A stretch of 31,365 nucleotides of DNA from assembly GCA_934501475.1 (NCBI GenBank), contig CAKSUL010000020.1:1-31365 (forward strand), read 5' to 3'. Of this stretch, positions 9,495-19,504 are shown one piece after another. The notes below the pieces were generated by a model, which was given only the letters and a program-made list of their open reading frames with translations, had not been told where the DNA came from and did not search any database. A program made the translations under genes and the position numbers. Every line of letters begins with the position of its first letter. Within the stretch, counting starts at the first letter, position 1. The stretch is from an uncultured Roseovarius sp. (GTDB lineage: Bacteria > Pseudomonadota > Alphaproteobacteria > Rhodobacterales > Rhodobacteraceae).

Positions 9495-10274
9495 ATGCGC
9501 AATAGCGTGCCCCAGTTTCGTGTCAGGCTGGCTGAGACGGCGCAGGATCTGCGCAGTGCGCAGCGTTTGCGCTATCGGGTGTTTGTCGAGGAATTGGGCG
9601 GCGATGGCCCGCTGGTCGATCATGGCGCGCGCCTTGAGGCGGATCGCTTTGACCCCTATTTCGATCACCTGCTTCTGGAGGACATGACGCGCGGCGATGC
9701 TGCGGGTGGGCGGGTGGTCGGCGTGTATCGCCTGTTGCGCGCCGATCAGGCGGCGCGGGTCGGGCAGTTCTATTCCGAAGATGAATATGACATTTCGGTG
9801 CTCAGGAATTCGGGCCGACGGCTGATGGAGTTGGGGCGTTCCTGCGTCGATGCGCGTTATCGCGGCGGGGCGGCGATGTTTCATCTGTGGCAGGGGCTGG
9901 CCGCCTATGTCGCGGATCATGGCATCGACGTGATGTTCGGCGTGGCCAGTTTTCACGGCACCGATCCTGTCGCGCTGGCGCAGCCCCTGAGCCTGCTGCA
10001 TCATCGCCACCTCGCGCCGCCCGCGCTGCGGGTGCGCGCGCTGCCGGCGCATTTCCAGCGGATGGACCTGGTGCCGCCCGAGGCGCTGGAGCGGCGCGCG
10101 GCGATCCTTCAGGTGCCCAGTCTGATCAAGGGCTATCTGCGTCTGGGCGGGTTCGTCGGTGAGGGCGCGTTCGTCGATCATCGCTTCAACACCACCGATG
10201 TGTGCCTGATCATGGACACCGCCCGCCTGAGCGCCGCCCACAAGACGATCTACGCAAGAGAGATCGCGCCGTGA
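9495..10274 (+). CDS. olsB: Ornithine N-acyltransferase OlsB (lyso-ornithine lipid synthesis)
   Basis: A 259-residue cytoplasmic/membrane-associated acyltransferase with the GNAT-like hemolysin fold. Family landmarks are L-R-Y-R-V-F-V-E-E-L (residues about 25-34), V-G-V-Y-R-L-L-R, and E-L-G-R-S-C-V-D-x-x-Y-R-G-G. It would transfer a 3-hydroxyacyl group from ACP to the alpha-amino group of ornithine, giving lyso-ornithine lipid. OlsA, encoded immediately downstream with a GTGA overlap, then adds the second acyl chain. The pairing strongly supports the assignment over a generic GNAT protein. Ornithine lipids replace phospholipids under phosphate limitation in many marine Alphaproteobacteria; no clear PhoB box was found in the upstream region. 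Confidence 0.9.
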   Translation: MRNSVPQFRVRLAETAQDLRSAQRLRYRVFVEELGGDGPLVDHGARLEADRFDPYFDHLLLEDMTRGDAAGGRVVGVYRLLRADQAARVGQFYSEDEYDISVLRNSGRRLMELGRSCVDARYRGGAAMFHLWQGLAAYVADHGIDVMFGVASFHGTDPVALAQPLSLLHHRHLAPPALRVRALPAHFQRMDLVPPEALERRAAILQVPSLIKGYLRLGGFVGEGAFVDHRFNTTDVCLIMDTARLSAAHKTIYAREIAP

Positions 10275-11104
10275 GCACGCGCTGGAACCCGGCGATCGGC
10301 CCCGCCGAGGTGCGGATCACGCCGATGGGCTGGCTGCGTGCGGGGCTGCGCGGGGCGGTGTTGGCGGCCACGCTGCTGGCCGGGTTGATCCTGTTGCTGG
10401 CGGTCCGCCTGTTCGAGCGCCCGGTTTGCGGCACAAACCGCCCGATCACGCCCCATATCACGCAGTTCGTGTGTCGCGCGGCCTTTGTGATCCTGCAAAT
10501 GCGCCATCGCGTGCAGGGCCGCCCGATGCGCCATCCCGGTGCGGTGGTGTCCAACCACGCCTCATGGCTGGACATATTCGCGCTGAATGCGCGCAAGCGG
10601 GTGTATTTCGTGTCAAAATCCGAGGTCGCCGAATGGCCCGGCATCGGGTTTCTGGCGAAATCGGTCGGCACCGTGTTCATCGCCCGCGATCCCAGGCAGG
10701 CCGCCGCCCAGAAAGAGCTGTTCAAGCGCCGCCTTCTGGCCGGTCACAAGCTGTTGTTCTTTCCCGAGGGCACATCCAGCGACGGAATGCGCGTGCTGCC
10801 CTTCAAGCCGACGCTGTTCGAGGCATTCCTCAGCGCGGGTCTGCGCGAGCGGCTATTTCTTCAGCCGGTGACGGTGATCTATACCGCGCCCGAGGGGCAG
10901 GATCCGCGGTTTTACGGCTGGTGGGGCGAGACCGCGTTCGGGCCGCATCTTCTGACGGTGCTTGCGGCGCGGCGGCAGGGGGCGGTTCAGCTGATCTATC
11001 ACGCGCCGGTGCGGGTGGCGGATTTCGGCGACCGCAAGGCGCTGGCGCGGCATCTGGAGCAGGTCGTGCGCGCCGCAATGCCGCCCGCCCGCCAGATCCT
11101 GTAG
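10271..11104 (+). CDS. olsA: Lyso-ornithine lipid O-acyltransferase OlsA (PlsC family)
   Basis: A 277-residue PlsC-type 1-acyl-acceptor acyltransferase. An N-terminal membrane anchor (residues about 29-47) is followed by the catalytic HX4D motif N-H-A-S-W-L-D (His96, Asp101) and the F-P-E-G-T-S-S substrate-binding block (164-170). It adds an acyl chain from acyl-ACP to the hydroxyl of lyso-ornithine lipid at the inner membrane; some homologues also make phosphatidic acid. The GTG start at 10271 overlaps the olsB stop by four bases, and an in-frame ATG at 10202 would lie inside olsB. The following gene is convergent, and no terminator is evident in the short gap. Confidence 0.9.
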   Translation: MSTRWNPAIGPAEVRITPMGWLRAGLRGAVLAATLLAGLILLLAVRLFERPVCGTNRPITPHITQFVCRAAFVILQMRHRVQGRPMRHPGAVVSNHASWLDIFALNARKRVYFVSKSEVAEWPGIGFLAKSVGTVFIARDPRQAAAQKELFKRRLLAGHKLLFFPEGTSSDGMRVLPFKPTLFEAFLSAGLRERLFLQPVTVIYTAPEGQDPRFYGWWGETAFGPHLLTVLAARRQGAVQLIYHAPVRVADFGDRKALARHLEQVVRAAMPPARQIL

Positions 11105-11117
11105 GGGAACGCGCGCC

Positions 11118-11738
11118 CTATTTCAGCGCCGACAGCAATTCGCTCAGTGCGGCGGCGGGATCGTCCTTGCGCCAGATCTCGTCGCCCACGCCGAAGAAAT
11201 CGGTCATCGGGGCCAGCTGGCGCAACGTGTCGCGATCAAGTGCGCCCTCGGCCACCACGGGCAGTTCGATCATCTCGGACCACCATTGAAACAGCTCGGG
11301 CGCGGCCTGTGCGCCGTCGCCCAGGGCGCTGACGCCGGCGGGGCCGAAGCTGATGTAATCTGCCCCCGCTTCGCCGGCGGTGAGGCCTTCATGGCGGGAC
11401 TGGCTGCAAAAGGCGCCGACGATCGCGTCATCGCCCAGTTCCTTGCGCGCCTTGCGCACCGAACGCGCGCCGTCACTCAGATGCACCCCGTCGAGACCCA
11501 GGCGATCCACCAGCATCAGATGGGTGTCGATCACCAGCGCGACGTCATGGGCATGGGTGATCTCGCGGCAGGCATCCGCCGCGCGGCAGATGCGGTCTTC
11601 GTCGCGCCCGGCCAGTGCGAGACGCACGCAGGCGATGTCATGCGCGGAGAGGACGCCCTGCAATTGCGGGCAAAAGCTGCTGAGTTCGAAATCGGGCGGG
11701 GTGATCAGGTAGATCTGTGGCTGCTCGGGTTGGGACAT
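11118..11738 (-). CDS. Divergent ThiE/TenI-like protein (thiamine phosphate synthase superfamily)
   Basis: A 206-residue TIM-barrel protein that aligns end to end with ThiE. It keeps D-G-V-H-L-S, G-A-D-Y-I-S-F-G-P and the barrel periodicity. As I remember the structures, ThiE binds substrate phosphates through a Q-x-R-x-K stretch, an N-D pair and a T-x-T-K loop after the Y-x-x-x-G-P motif. Here these positions read roughly V-R-L-A-L-A, I-D and S-A-L-G. A canonical thiamine phosphate synthase activity is therefore doubtful, although databases would probably name it so. The start at minus-strand 11738 has AAGGGG upstream; an earlier in-frame ATG lacks this. No other thiamine gene is near. It is divergent from trmJ. 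Confidence 0.72.
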   Translation of the reverse strand: MSQPEQPQIYLITPPDFELSSFCPQLQGVLSAHDIACVRLALAGRDEDRICRAADACREITHAHDVALVIDTHLMLVDRLGLDGVHLSDGARSVRKARKELGDDAIVGAFCSQSRHEGLTAGEAGADYISFGPAGVSALGDGAQAAPELFQWWSEMIELPVVAEGALDRDTLRQLAPMTDFFGVGDEIWRKDDPAAALSELLSALK

Positions 11739-12043
11739 ATCGCACCCCTTTTGAATTCCGGTTTTGCACCTCATAGCGTGCAAATCGTGGGTTGGCTATG
11801 GATTGCGGCGCTTGCGCGCCAAGAGATTTGATGCCTCCGGCGGGGATATTTCGGGCAAGAAGAAGCGGGGCGGGGTTTTCAAGGACGGGGGCTTGGCCTA
11901 TGGAGCGCTCAGCGGCTGGCGAGCGGGGGGGCGGGCCGCTAACTGGCTTTGGGCGGCGCGCGCGCATCGCTATTGTAATGCATGGCGTTTCCGGCATTCC
12001 GTCGCTTTGGACGGGGATGCGGGACGTATCAGAGGATCTGACG
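11739..12043. other. 305-base divergent intergenic region between the ThiE-like gene and trmJ
   Basis: It contains a 38-base repeat (11830-11867, annotated separately), a G-rich run near 11925-11935 and a small inverted repeat AGCGGC/GCCGCT around 11910-11940. An open frame continuous with trmJ runs through it, but its composition and peptide look non-coding and a good ribosome binding site exists only at 12032-12035. No convincing promoter was recognised. Confidence 0.5.
11830..11867 (+). repeat. 38-base dispersed repeat, copy A
   Basis: Begins GATGCCTCCGGCGGGGATAT and ends GCAAGAAGAAGCG. It is identical to the complement of 24663-24700 except for one base (G versus A after TATTTC). Homology does not extend beyond these 38 bases. 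A shorter, diverged relative lies at about 26450-26485. Copy A points toward trmJ. Confidence 0.9.
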
Positions 12044-12790
12044 ATGCCAAGTGAGACGCCGCAACCTGCCTTTGTCCTGGTGCGTCCGCAGATGGGTGAA
12101 AATATCGGGGCGGCGGCGCGCGCGATGTGGAATTTCGGGCTGGACCGGATGCGCATCGTGGCGCCGCGCGATGGCTGGCCCAATTCGCGCGCCACCGCCA
12201 TGGCCAGCGGCGCGGGGCGGTTGCTGGATGAGGCGCTCTTGCCCGATACGGTCGCCGAGGCCGTGGGTGATTGTCATTTCGTGTTCGCCACCACCGCGCG
12301 GACCCGCGACATGACCAAACCGGTGGTCACGCCCGAGCGCGCCATGCAGATGGCGGTCGAGATGACGCGCGCCGGGCATAAGGTGGCGGTGATGTTCGGG
12401 CCCGAGCGCGCCGGGCTGGAGAATGACGACATCATCCGCGCCAATGCGATCATCAGCGTGCCGGTCAATCCCGAATATGCCAGTCTGAACCTGGCGCAAT
12501 GCGTGCTGCTGACCGCCTATGAATGGCGCCGCGCCAGTCAGGGCGACGAGGGCGCGCGCATGGATTATGCCGGCACGAGGCCCGCCGAGCAGATCGAGGT
12601 CGAGAAGCTGGCCGAGCATTACGAGGCGCGCCTGGATGAGGCCGGATTTTTCTTTCCCGAGCATAAATCGGCCGGGATGCGTCAGAACCTGCGCAACCTG
12701 TGGTCGCGGATGCCGCTGACGCAGGCGGATATCAAGATCCTGCACGGAATTCTGCGTCAGATGGTGCGCTGGAAGGATCGCAGCGATTGA
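12044..12790 (+). CDS. trmJ: tRNA/rRNA 2'-O-methyltransferase of the TrmJ type (SPOUT)
   Basis: A 248-residue SPOUT methyltransferase. Trefoil-knot motifs are clear: an N-terminal R-P-Q-M-G-E-N-I-G-A-A-A-R-A-M-x-N-F-G (14-32), F-G-P-E-R-A-G-L (118-125) and S-L-N-L-A-Q (147-152). TrmJ methylates the 2'-OH of nucleotide 32 in several tRNAs using S-adenosylmethionine. The C-terminal extension after residue 160 matches the TrmJ length class rather than the shorter TrmL. ATG 12044 is chosen because GAGG lies eight bases upstream and the conserved domain begins ten residues later. The longer frame starting at 11792 includes the 38-base repeat and is unlikely to be translated. Confidence 0.88.
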   Translation: MPSETPQPAFVLVRPQMGENIGAAARAMWNFGLDRMRIVAPRDGWPNSRATAMASGAGRLLDEALLPDTVAEAVGDCHFVFATTARTRDMTKPVVTPERAMQMAVEMTRAGHKVAVMFGPERAGLENDDIIRANAIISVPVNPEYASLNLAQCVLLTAYEWRRASQGDEGARMDYAGTRPAEQIEVEKLAEHYEARLDEAGFFFPEHKSAGMRQNLRNLWSRMPLTQADIKILHGILRQMVRWKDRSD

Positions 12791-12796
12791 GGCTGC

Positions 12797-12825
12797 TTGA
12801 AGGTGGGGCGGGAGCGTTCTAGTTT
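12797..12825 (+). promoter_or_regulatory. Possible promoter of ctaA
   Basis: TTGAAG (12797-12802) and TAGTTT (12820-12825) are spaced by 17 bases, 30 bases before the ctaA start codon. The match is moderate. Confidence 0.35.
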
Positions 12826-12854
12826 CGCTGGGAACCGGATGAAAGAGGCAGGTC

Positions 12855-14003
12855 GTGAGCCAGAAACGCAGTATTTTCGAAGAGGTCGGCGCGCCATCGA
12901 GAGACGCCGCGCCGCCTGCGCCCAAGGGCGGCATGATCGACCGGGGGCGCCATGGCGCGCGCGGCGCGATCCGGGGCTGGCTGATCGTGCTGTTTGCATT
13001 GGTGGCGGTGATGATCGCCGTGGGCGGGCTGACCCGGCTGACCGATAGCGGCCTGTCGATCACCGAATGGAAGCCGGTGACCGGGGCGCTGCCGCCGCTG
13101 TCTTCTGCGGATTGGGAGGTCGAGTTCGAGCTGTACAAGCAGGCTCCGCAATTCCAGCACAAGAACAGCTGGATGGAGATGGCCGATTTCAAGCGCATCT
13201 ACTGGTGGGAATGGGGGCATCGCCAACTGGGCCGCCTGATCGGGCTGGTCTGGGCGGTCGGGTTCCTCGGGTTCCTGCTGGCGCGCAGGATACCGACCGG
13301 GTGGAGCCGACGGCTGCTGTGGATCGGTGTGCTTGGCGGGTTGCAGGGCGCGGTGGGCTGGTGGATGGTCCATTCCGGGTTGCAGGGCGCGATGACATCG
13401 GTGGCGTCCTATCGGCTGGCCACGCATCTGGGGCTGGCCTTTGTGATCCTCGGGTTCATCGGCTGGTATGTGTTCCTGCTGGGGCGTTCGGAGCGGGCGT
13501 TGCTGTCGGCGCGCCGTGATCGCCAGGCCAAGCTGTTTTCGCTCTCGACCGGCTGGATGCATTTCGCGTTCCTGCAGATCCTGATCGGTGCGCTGGTGGC
13601 GGGGATCGACGCCGGGCGCAGCTTTACCGACTGGCCGCTGATGGGGGGCGGGATCCTTCCCGAGGATTTCTGGCAGCCGGATCTGGGCTGGCGCAACCTG
13701 TTTGAAAACCCCGGTTTCGTGCAATTCGTGCACCGTGTCACCGGCTATCTTCTGTTCGGCTTTGGCGTGATGGTCTGGCTGCGCGGGCGGCGCAGTGCCA
13801 ATGGCGCGACGCGCGCGGCGTTCAATGCCGCCTTTGGCGCGCTGGCCGCGCAGGTTGTTCTGGGGATCCTGACGGTGCTGTATGTGGCGCCATGGTATCT
13901 GGCGATCCTGCATCAGGTGCTGGCGGTGGCGCTTTGGGTGCTGATCCTGCGCGCCCGGTTCCTGAGCGCTTATCCGTTGCCGCAATCCGTGCGGGGGGCC
14001 TAG
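12855..14003 (+). CDS. ctaA: Heme A synthase
   Basis: A 382-residue polytopic inner-membrane protein that oxidises the C8 methyl of heme O to make heme A for aa3-type cytochrome oxidase. About eight hydrophobic helices follow a ~35-residue soluble N-terminus. Conserved histidine blocks are visible: E-W-G-H-R-Q-L-G-R, W-M-V-H-S-G-L, T-H-L-G-L-A-F, F-V-H-R-V-T-G-Y and L-H-Q-V-L-A-V. The T-R-L-T-x-S-G-L-S-I-T-E-W segment after the first helix is a family signature. The length fits the proteobacterial type. Start is GTG 12855 with GGCAGG just before it. The neighbouring peptidase begins two bases after the stop codon. Confidence 0.95.
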   Translation: MSQKRSIFEEVGAPSRDAAPPAPKGGMIDRGRHGARGAIRGWLIVLFALVAVMIAVGGLTRLTDSGLSITEWKPVTGALPPLSSADWEVEFELYKQAPQFQHKNSWMEMADFKRIYWWEWGHRQLGRLIGLVWAVGFLGFLLARRIPTGWSRRLLWIGVLGGLQGAVGWWMVHSGLQGAMTSVASYRLATHLGLAFVILGFIGWYVFLLGRSERALLSARRDRQAKLFSLSTGWMHFAFLQILIGALVAGIDAGRSFTDWPLMGGGILPEDFWQPDLGWRNLFENPGFVQFVHRVTGYLLFGFGVMVWLRGRRSANGATRAAFNAAFGALAAQVVLGILTVLYVAPWYLAILHQVLAVALWVLILRARFLSAYPLPQSVRGA

Positions 14004-14004
14004 G

Positions 14005-15474
14005 ATGGCCGCCTATGACGAGTTGATGGCGTTTCAGCGCAAGACCGAGGCGCTGGCGCAGGTGGCGGGGCGACTGGGCTGGGATCAGGAAACCATGATG
14101 CCGCGCGGGGCCGCGCAGCAACGCGCCGAGGAAAGCGGCGCGATGCAATCGGTGATCCATGCGCGCCGGATCGATCCGCGCGTCGGTGACTGGCTGGACA
14201 GCGCCGAGGCGACGGACGATGTGGCCGCGGCGCAGATCCGCCTTATCCGGCGCGGCCATGCGCGCGCCATGCGCGTGCCCGCCGATCTGGCCAGTGCGAT
14301 GGCGCGCGAAACCGCGCTGGCGCAGGGCATCTGGGCCGAGGCGCGCGCCAATGACGACATCGCCGGCTTTGTGCCGGTTCTTGAGCGGGTCATCGCGCTC
14401 AAGCGCGAGGAAGGCGCGGCATTGGCCGGGCGCGGCGATGCCTATGACGCGCTGCTGGATGATTACGAACCGGGGACGCGCGCGCGCGACCTTGAGGCGA
14501 TGTTCGACGCGCTGCGCCCCGGCCTGGTCGAGCTGCGCGGCAGGGCGCTGCAATCGGGCGAAGGCCATGCCCCCACGGGGCAGTTCGATGAGGGCGCGCA
14601 GATGGCGCTGGCCCGGATGCTGGCGCACCGTTTTGGCTATGACACCACGCGCGGGCGGCTGGACAAGGCGGTGCATCCGTTCTCAAGCGGGTCGGGCGAC
14701 GATGTGCGCATCACCACCCGCACCAGCGCCACGGACCCGTTCAACTGCATCTATTCCACCATCCATGAGACCGGCCATGCCTGCTATGAGCAGGCGATCG
14801 ACCCGGCCTATGCGCTGACCCCGCTGGGGGCGGGCGTGTCGATGGGCGTGCATGAAAGCCAGAGCCGGATTTACGAGAACCAACTGGGGCGCAGCCGGGC
14901 ATTCTGTGGCTGGCTCTATGGGCAGATGCGCGATGCGTTCGGCGATTTCGGCATTGCCGATGAGGACGCGTTCTATGCCAGCGTCAACCGGCTGCACGGT
15001 GGCATGATCCGCACCGAGGCCGATGAAGTGCAATATAACCTGCATATCATGCTGCGCTTTGATCTGGAGCGCGCCTTGATCCGCGGCGATTTGCAGGCCG
15101 GCGATCTGGAGGCCGCCTGGAATGACCGCTTTGCCGCCGATTTCGGGCTTGAGGTGACGCGTGCGTCGCTGGGCGTCCTGCAGGATGTGCATTGGTCGGT
15201 GGGGCTGTTTGGCTATTTCCCGACCTACAGTCTGGGCAATGTCTATGCCGGATGCCTGCATGACGCGCTGCGCGCGGCGGTGCCGGGGCTGGACGATCAA
15301 CTGGCGCAGGGCGATCTGAGCGGGGCAACCGCATGGCTGCGCGACAATGTGCAGCGCCATGGCGGCCTGTATGAGCCGCGCGACCTGATCACCCGCGCCT
15401 GCGGAACGTCGCCCAGCGAGGCGCCGTTGATGGCTTATCTGACGCAGAAATTCGGCGCGCTCTATCCGGGCTGA
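14005..15474 (+). CDS. M32-family metallocarboxypeptidase (Taq type)
   Basis: A 489-residue cytoplasmic zinc carboxypeptidase of the M32 family, which trims C-terminal residues from peptides. The zinc motif H-E-T-G-H spans 254-258 (within I-H-E-T-G-H-A-C-Y-E-Q). The third ligand, Glu284, lies in the family block H-E-S-Q-S-R-I-Y-E-N. Near the C-terminus G-Y-F-P-T-Y-S-L-G-N matches the typical G-Y-F-P-T-Y-x-x-G motif. Length is normal for the family. The start lies one base after the ctaA stop, so the gene is probably on the ctaA transcript although no functional link is known. It converges on gyrA with a shared hairpin between them. Confidence 0.94.
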   Translation: MAAYDELMAFQRKTEALAQVAGRLGWDQETMMPRGAAQQRAEESGAMQSVIHARRIDPRVGDWLDSAEATDDVAAAQIRLIRRGHARAMRVPADLASAMARETALAQGIWAEARANDDIAGFVPVLERVIALKREEGAALAGRGDAYDALLDDYEPGTRARDLEAMFDALRPGLVELRGRALQSGEGHAPTGQFDEGAQMALARMLAHRFGYDTTRGRLDKAVHPFSSGSGDDVRITTRTSATDPFNCIYSTIHETGHACYEQAIDPAYALTPLGAGVSMGVHESQSRIYENQLGRSRAFCGWLYGQMRDAFGDFGIADEDAFYASVNRLHGGMIRTEADEVQYNLHIMLRFDLERALIRGDLQAGDLEAAWNDRFAADFGLEVTRASLGVLQDVHWSVGLFGYFPTYSLGNVYAGCLHDALRAAVPGLDDQLAQGDLSGATAWLRDNVQRHGGLYEPRDLITRACGTSPSEAPLMAYLTQKFGALYPG

Positions 15475-15496
15475 TGCGGGCGATGCGCCAGACATG

Positions 15497-15530
15497 AAAA
15501 CGCCGCCCTGACCGTGTCAGTGGCGGCGTT
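15497..15530 (-). terminator. Terminator of gyrA, probably bidirectional
   Basis: AACGCCGCC-CTGAC (15499-15512) pairs with GTCAG-(T)-GGCGGCGTT (15516-15530), one bulged T and a three-base loop. On the minus strand the stem is followed by TTTT, placing it 25 bases after the gyrA stop codon. On the plus strand it follows the carboxypeptidase gene with a poorer T tail. Confidence 0.8.
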
Positions 15531-15555
15531 CTGCATTGTTTCGTGCGGAGCGGTC

Positions 15556-18327
<2,772 letters not shown>

Positions 18328-18350
18328 TGCGACTACATATTGTATCGCGG

Positions 18351-18380
18351 ACTATACCAGACGGCGGATATTGGGTGCAA
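18351..18380 (-). promoter_or_regulatory. Promoter of gyrA
   Basis: On the minus strand TTGCAC (18375-18380) and TATAGT (18351-18356, 5 of 6) are separated by 18 bases. The implied transcript start near 18344 gives a very short leader of about 17 bases. Confidence 0.55.
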
Positions 18381-18497
18381 TGGGCTGGGGGCGCCCATTT
18401 TGGCAGCCACCCATGGGCCCTGCTAACACACTGTTTTCATTGAAAAGTAATTTCTTTCAGGCATCATGGTGACAGAGGCAGCAAAAGGAGTCGGAAA

Positions 18498-18767
18498 ATG
18501 ACCCTATCCGAGACGGAATTGATGCTGAAAGGTTACGGGCTGACCACGGCGGAACTCTATTATCACATGCCAGATCATGTGCATGTTCTCAATTCATTCA
18601 TCTGGCAGGAATATGATCTGGCCCCGGATCATCCGCGCCTGTTCGAATTCATCGAATTCTGGCAGCGCGAGATCGAGGGACCGTTGCATTCGGTCCGCTT
18701 CAGCCATCGCAAGATGATATCGCCGGGCGAATGGCGCAATGTCACCGGGGAATTCCGCTATCACTGA
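18498..18767 (+). CDS. Usg-family protein
   Basis: An 89-residue protein matching the small Usg family of Alphaproteobacteria: L-x-G-Y-G-L-T-T-A-E-L-Y-Y-H-M-P-D-H, L-N-S-F-I-W-Q-E-Y-D-L-A-P-D-x-P and F-x-F-W-Q-R-E-I-E-G-P-L-H-S-V. The family was named for a gene upstream of trpF in other bacteria; its biochemical role is not established. The Shine-Dalgarno AAGGAG (18485-18490) lies seven bases before ATG, an almost ideal arrangement that suggests strong translation. It stands alone, divergent from gyrA and convergent with the lipoprotein gene. Confidence 0.88.
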   Translation: MTLSETELMLKGYGLTTAELYYHMPDHVHVLNSFIWQEYDLAPDHPRLFEFIEFWQREIEGPLHSVRFSHRKMISPGEWRNVTGEFRYH

Positions 18768-18788
18768 GCGCGCCGCTTCCTTGCGCAG

Positions 18789-18808
18789 GCGGGGCCGTCA
18801 GGCCCCGC
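18789..18808. terminator. Hairpin between convergent usg and lipoprotein genes
   Basis: GCGGGGCC (18789-18796) pairs perfectly with GGCCCCGC (18801-18808) around a GTCA loop. It has no T-run on either strand, so it is only a likely terminator. Confidence 0.5.
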
Positions 18809-18820
18809 TGAGACCGGTCA

Positions 18821-19381
18821 TCACGGAATGATGCGGGTGTATTTCATGCCTTCCAGCGAGATCCCCGCCAGCAACCCGGCCTGACCGAACACGACCGCGA
18901 CCACCGGTGCCACCGATGTGGTGGTTTCGGCGCGCATGTTCTCGCCCTGATCGCGGAACACATATTCGATGTCGGCCCCTGCCGCCCAACCCGAGGAGCG
19001 GCGGAACCGCGACAGCGCGTCGTCGGTCATGAAGAACAGCACATGCGCGAATTGCTGCGCGCCGATCTGAAGGCCGAAGCTGCCCTTGGTGGCCGAATAG
19101 TAATCGACCGTCACATCGTTGACCCTGAGCGCGCCGCGCCCGTATCCGCCGCCAAAGCCAAGACCGGCCTCGGTCACCAGCGGCATCACCAGCATTCCGG
19201 TGGATTTCTCTGCCAGCGAACGGGTGTTGGGGTAGTTGGAATAAAGATAGTTCAGCGTGGTTTCCACGCGCGCGTCGAGCTTTTGGGATCCACTGCTGCC
19301 GATGCCATTGCCACATGCGGCAAGTGCCGATGTGCCCGCAATCGCGCCAAGCGTGAATCCGCGTCTGGTAAGAATGCTCAT
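18821..19381 (-). CDS. SYLF (YSC84-like) domain lipoprotein
   Basis: A 186-residue protein. The N-terminus M-S-I-L-T-R-R-G-F-T-L-G combines a twin-arginine-like pair with a lipobox L-A-A-C, so Cys23 is the probable lipid anchor. The mature part has T-L-N-Y-L-Y-x-x-Y-P, A-x-K-S-T-G-M-L-V-M-P, G-L-G-F-G-G-G-Y-G-R-G-A-L, G-S-F-G-L-Q-I-G-A-Q and a final glycine-rich strand. This is the SYLF (BON-independent, Ysc84/RPEL-like) lipid-binding fold seen in many bacterial envelope proteins. Function in bacteria is unclear; phosphoinositide binding is known for eukaryotic members. Start at minus-strand 19381 is preferred because the signal begins there. Confidence 0.85.
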   Translation of the reverse strand: MSILTRRGFTLGAIAGTSALAACGNGIGSSGSQKLDARVETTLNYLYSNYPNTRSLAEKSTGMLVMPLVTEAGLGFGGGYGRGALRVNDVTVDYYSATKGSFGLQIGAQQFAHVLFFMTDDALSRFRRSSGWAAGADIEYVFRDQGENMRAETTTSVAPVVAVVFGQAGLLAGISLEGMKYTRIIP

Positions 19382-19441
19382 GGTGATATGCCTGTGTTGT
19401 TGCCTGAGGTCTTGCCGGCCTTTGGCGACCGATCTGCCCGC

Positions 19442-19470
19442 ACTATAGGGCGCAGAGGCCGCGCTGTCAC
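19442..19470 (-). promoter_or_regulatory. Promoter of the SYLF lipoprotein gene
   Basis: On the minus strand GTGACA (19465-19470, 5 of 6) and TATAGT (19442-19447, 5 of 6) are exactly 17 bases apart. The start codon lies about 55 bases downstream of the expected transcript start. Confidence 0.6.
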
Positions 19471-19504
19471 GCGGCTTTGCCATTTATGCGCGTATTCCCG
19501 CGTC

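Noticed and set aside
11792..12043. An 84-residue N-terminal extension of TrmJ
   Set aside because: It would translate the 38-base non-coding repeat and is not like TrmJ. The ribosome binding site and family N-terminus both support ATG 12044.
12029..13985. Two long minus-strand frames (389 and 388 codons) over trmJ and ctaA
   Set aside because: Both mirror real plus-strand genes and have no domain or plausible ribosome binding site.
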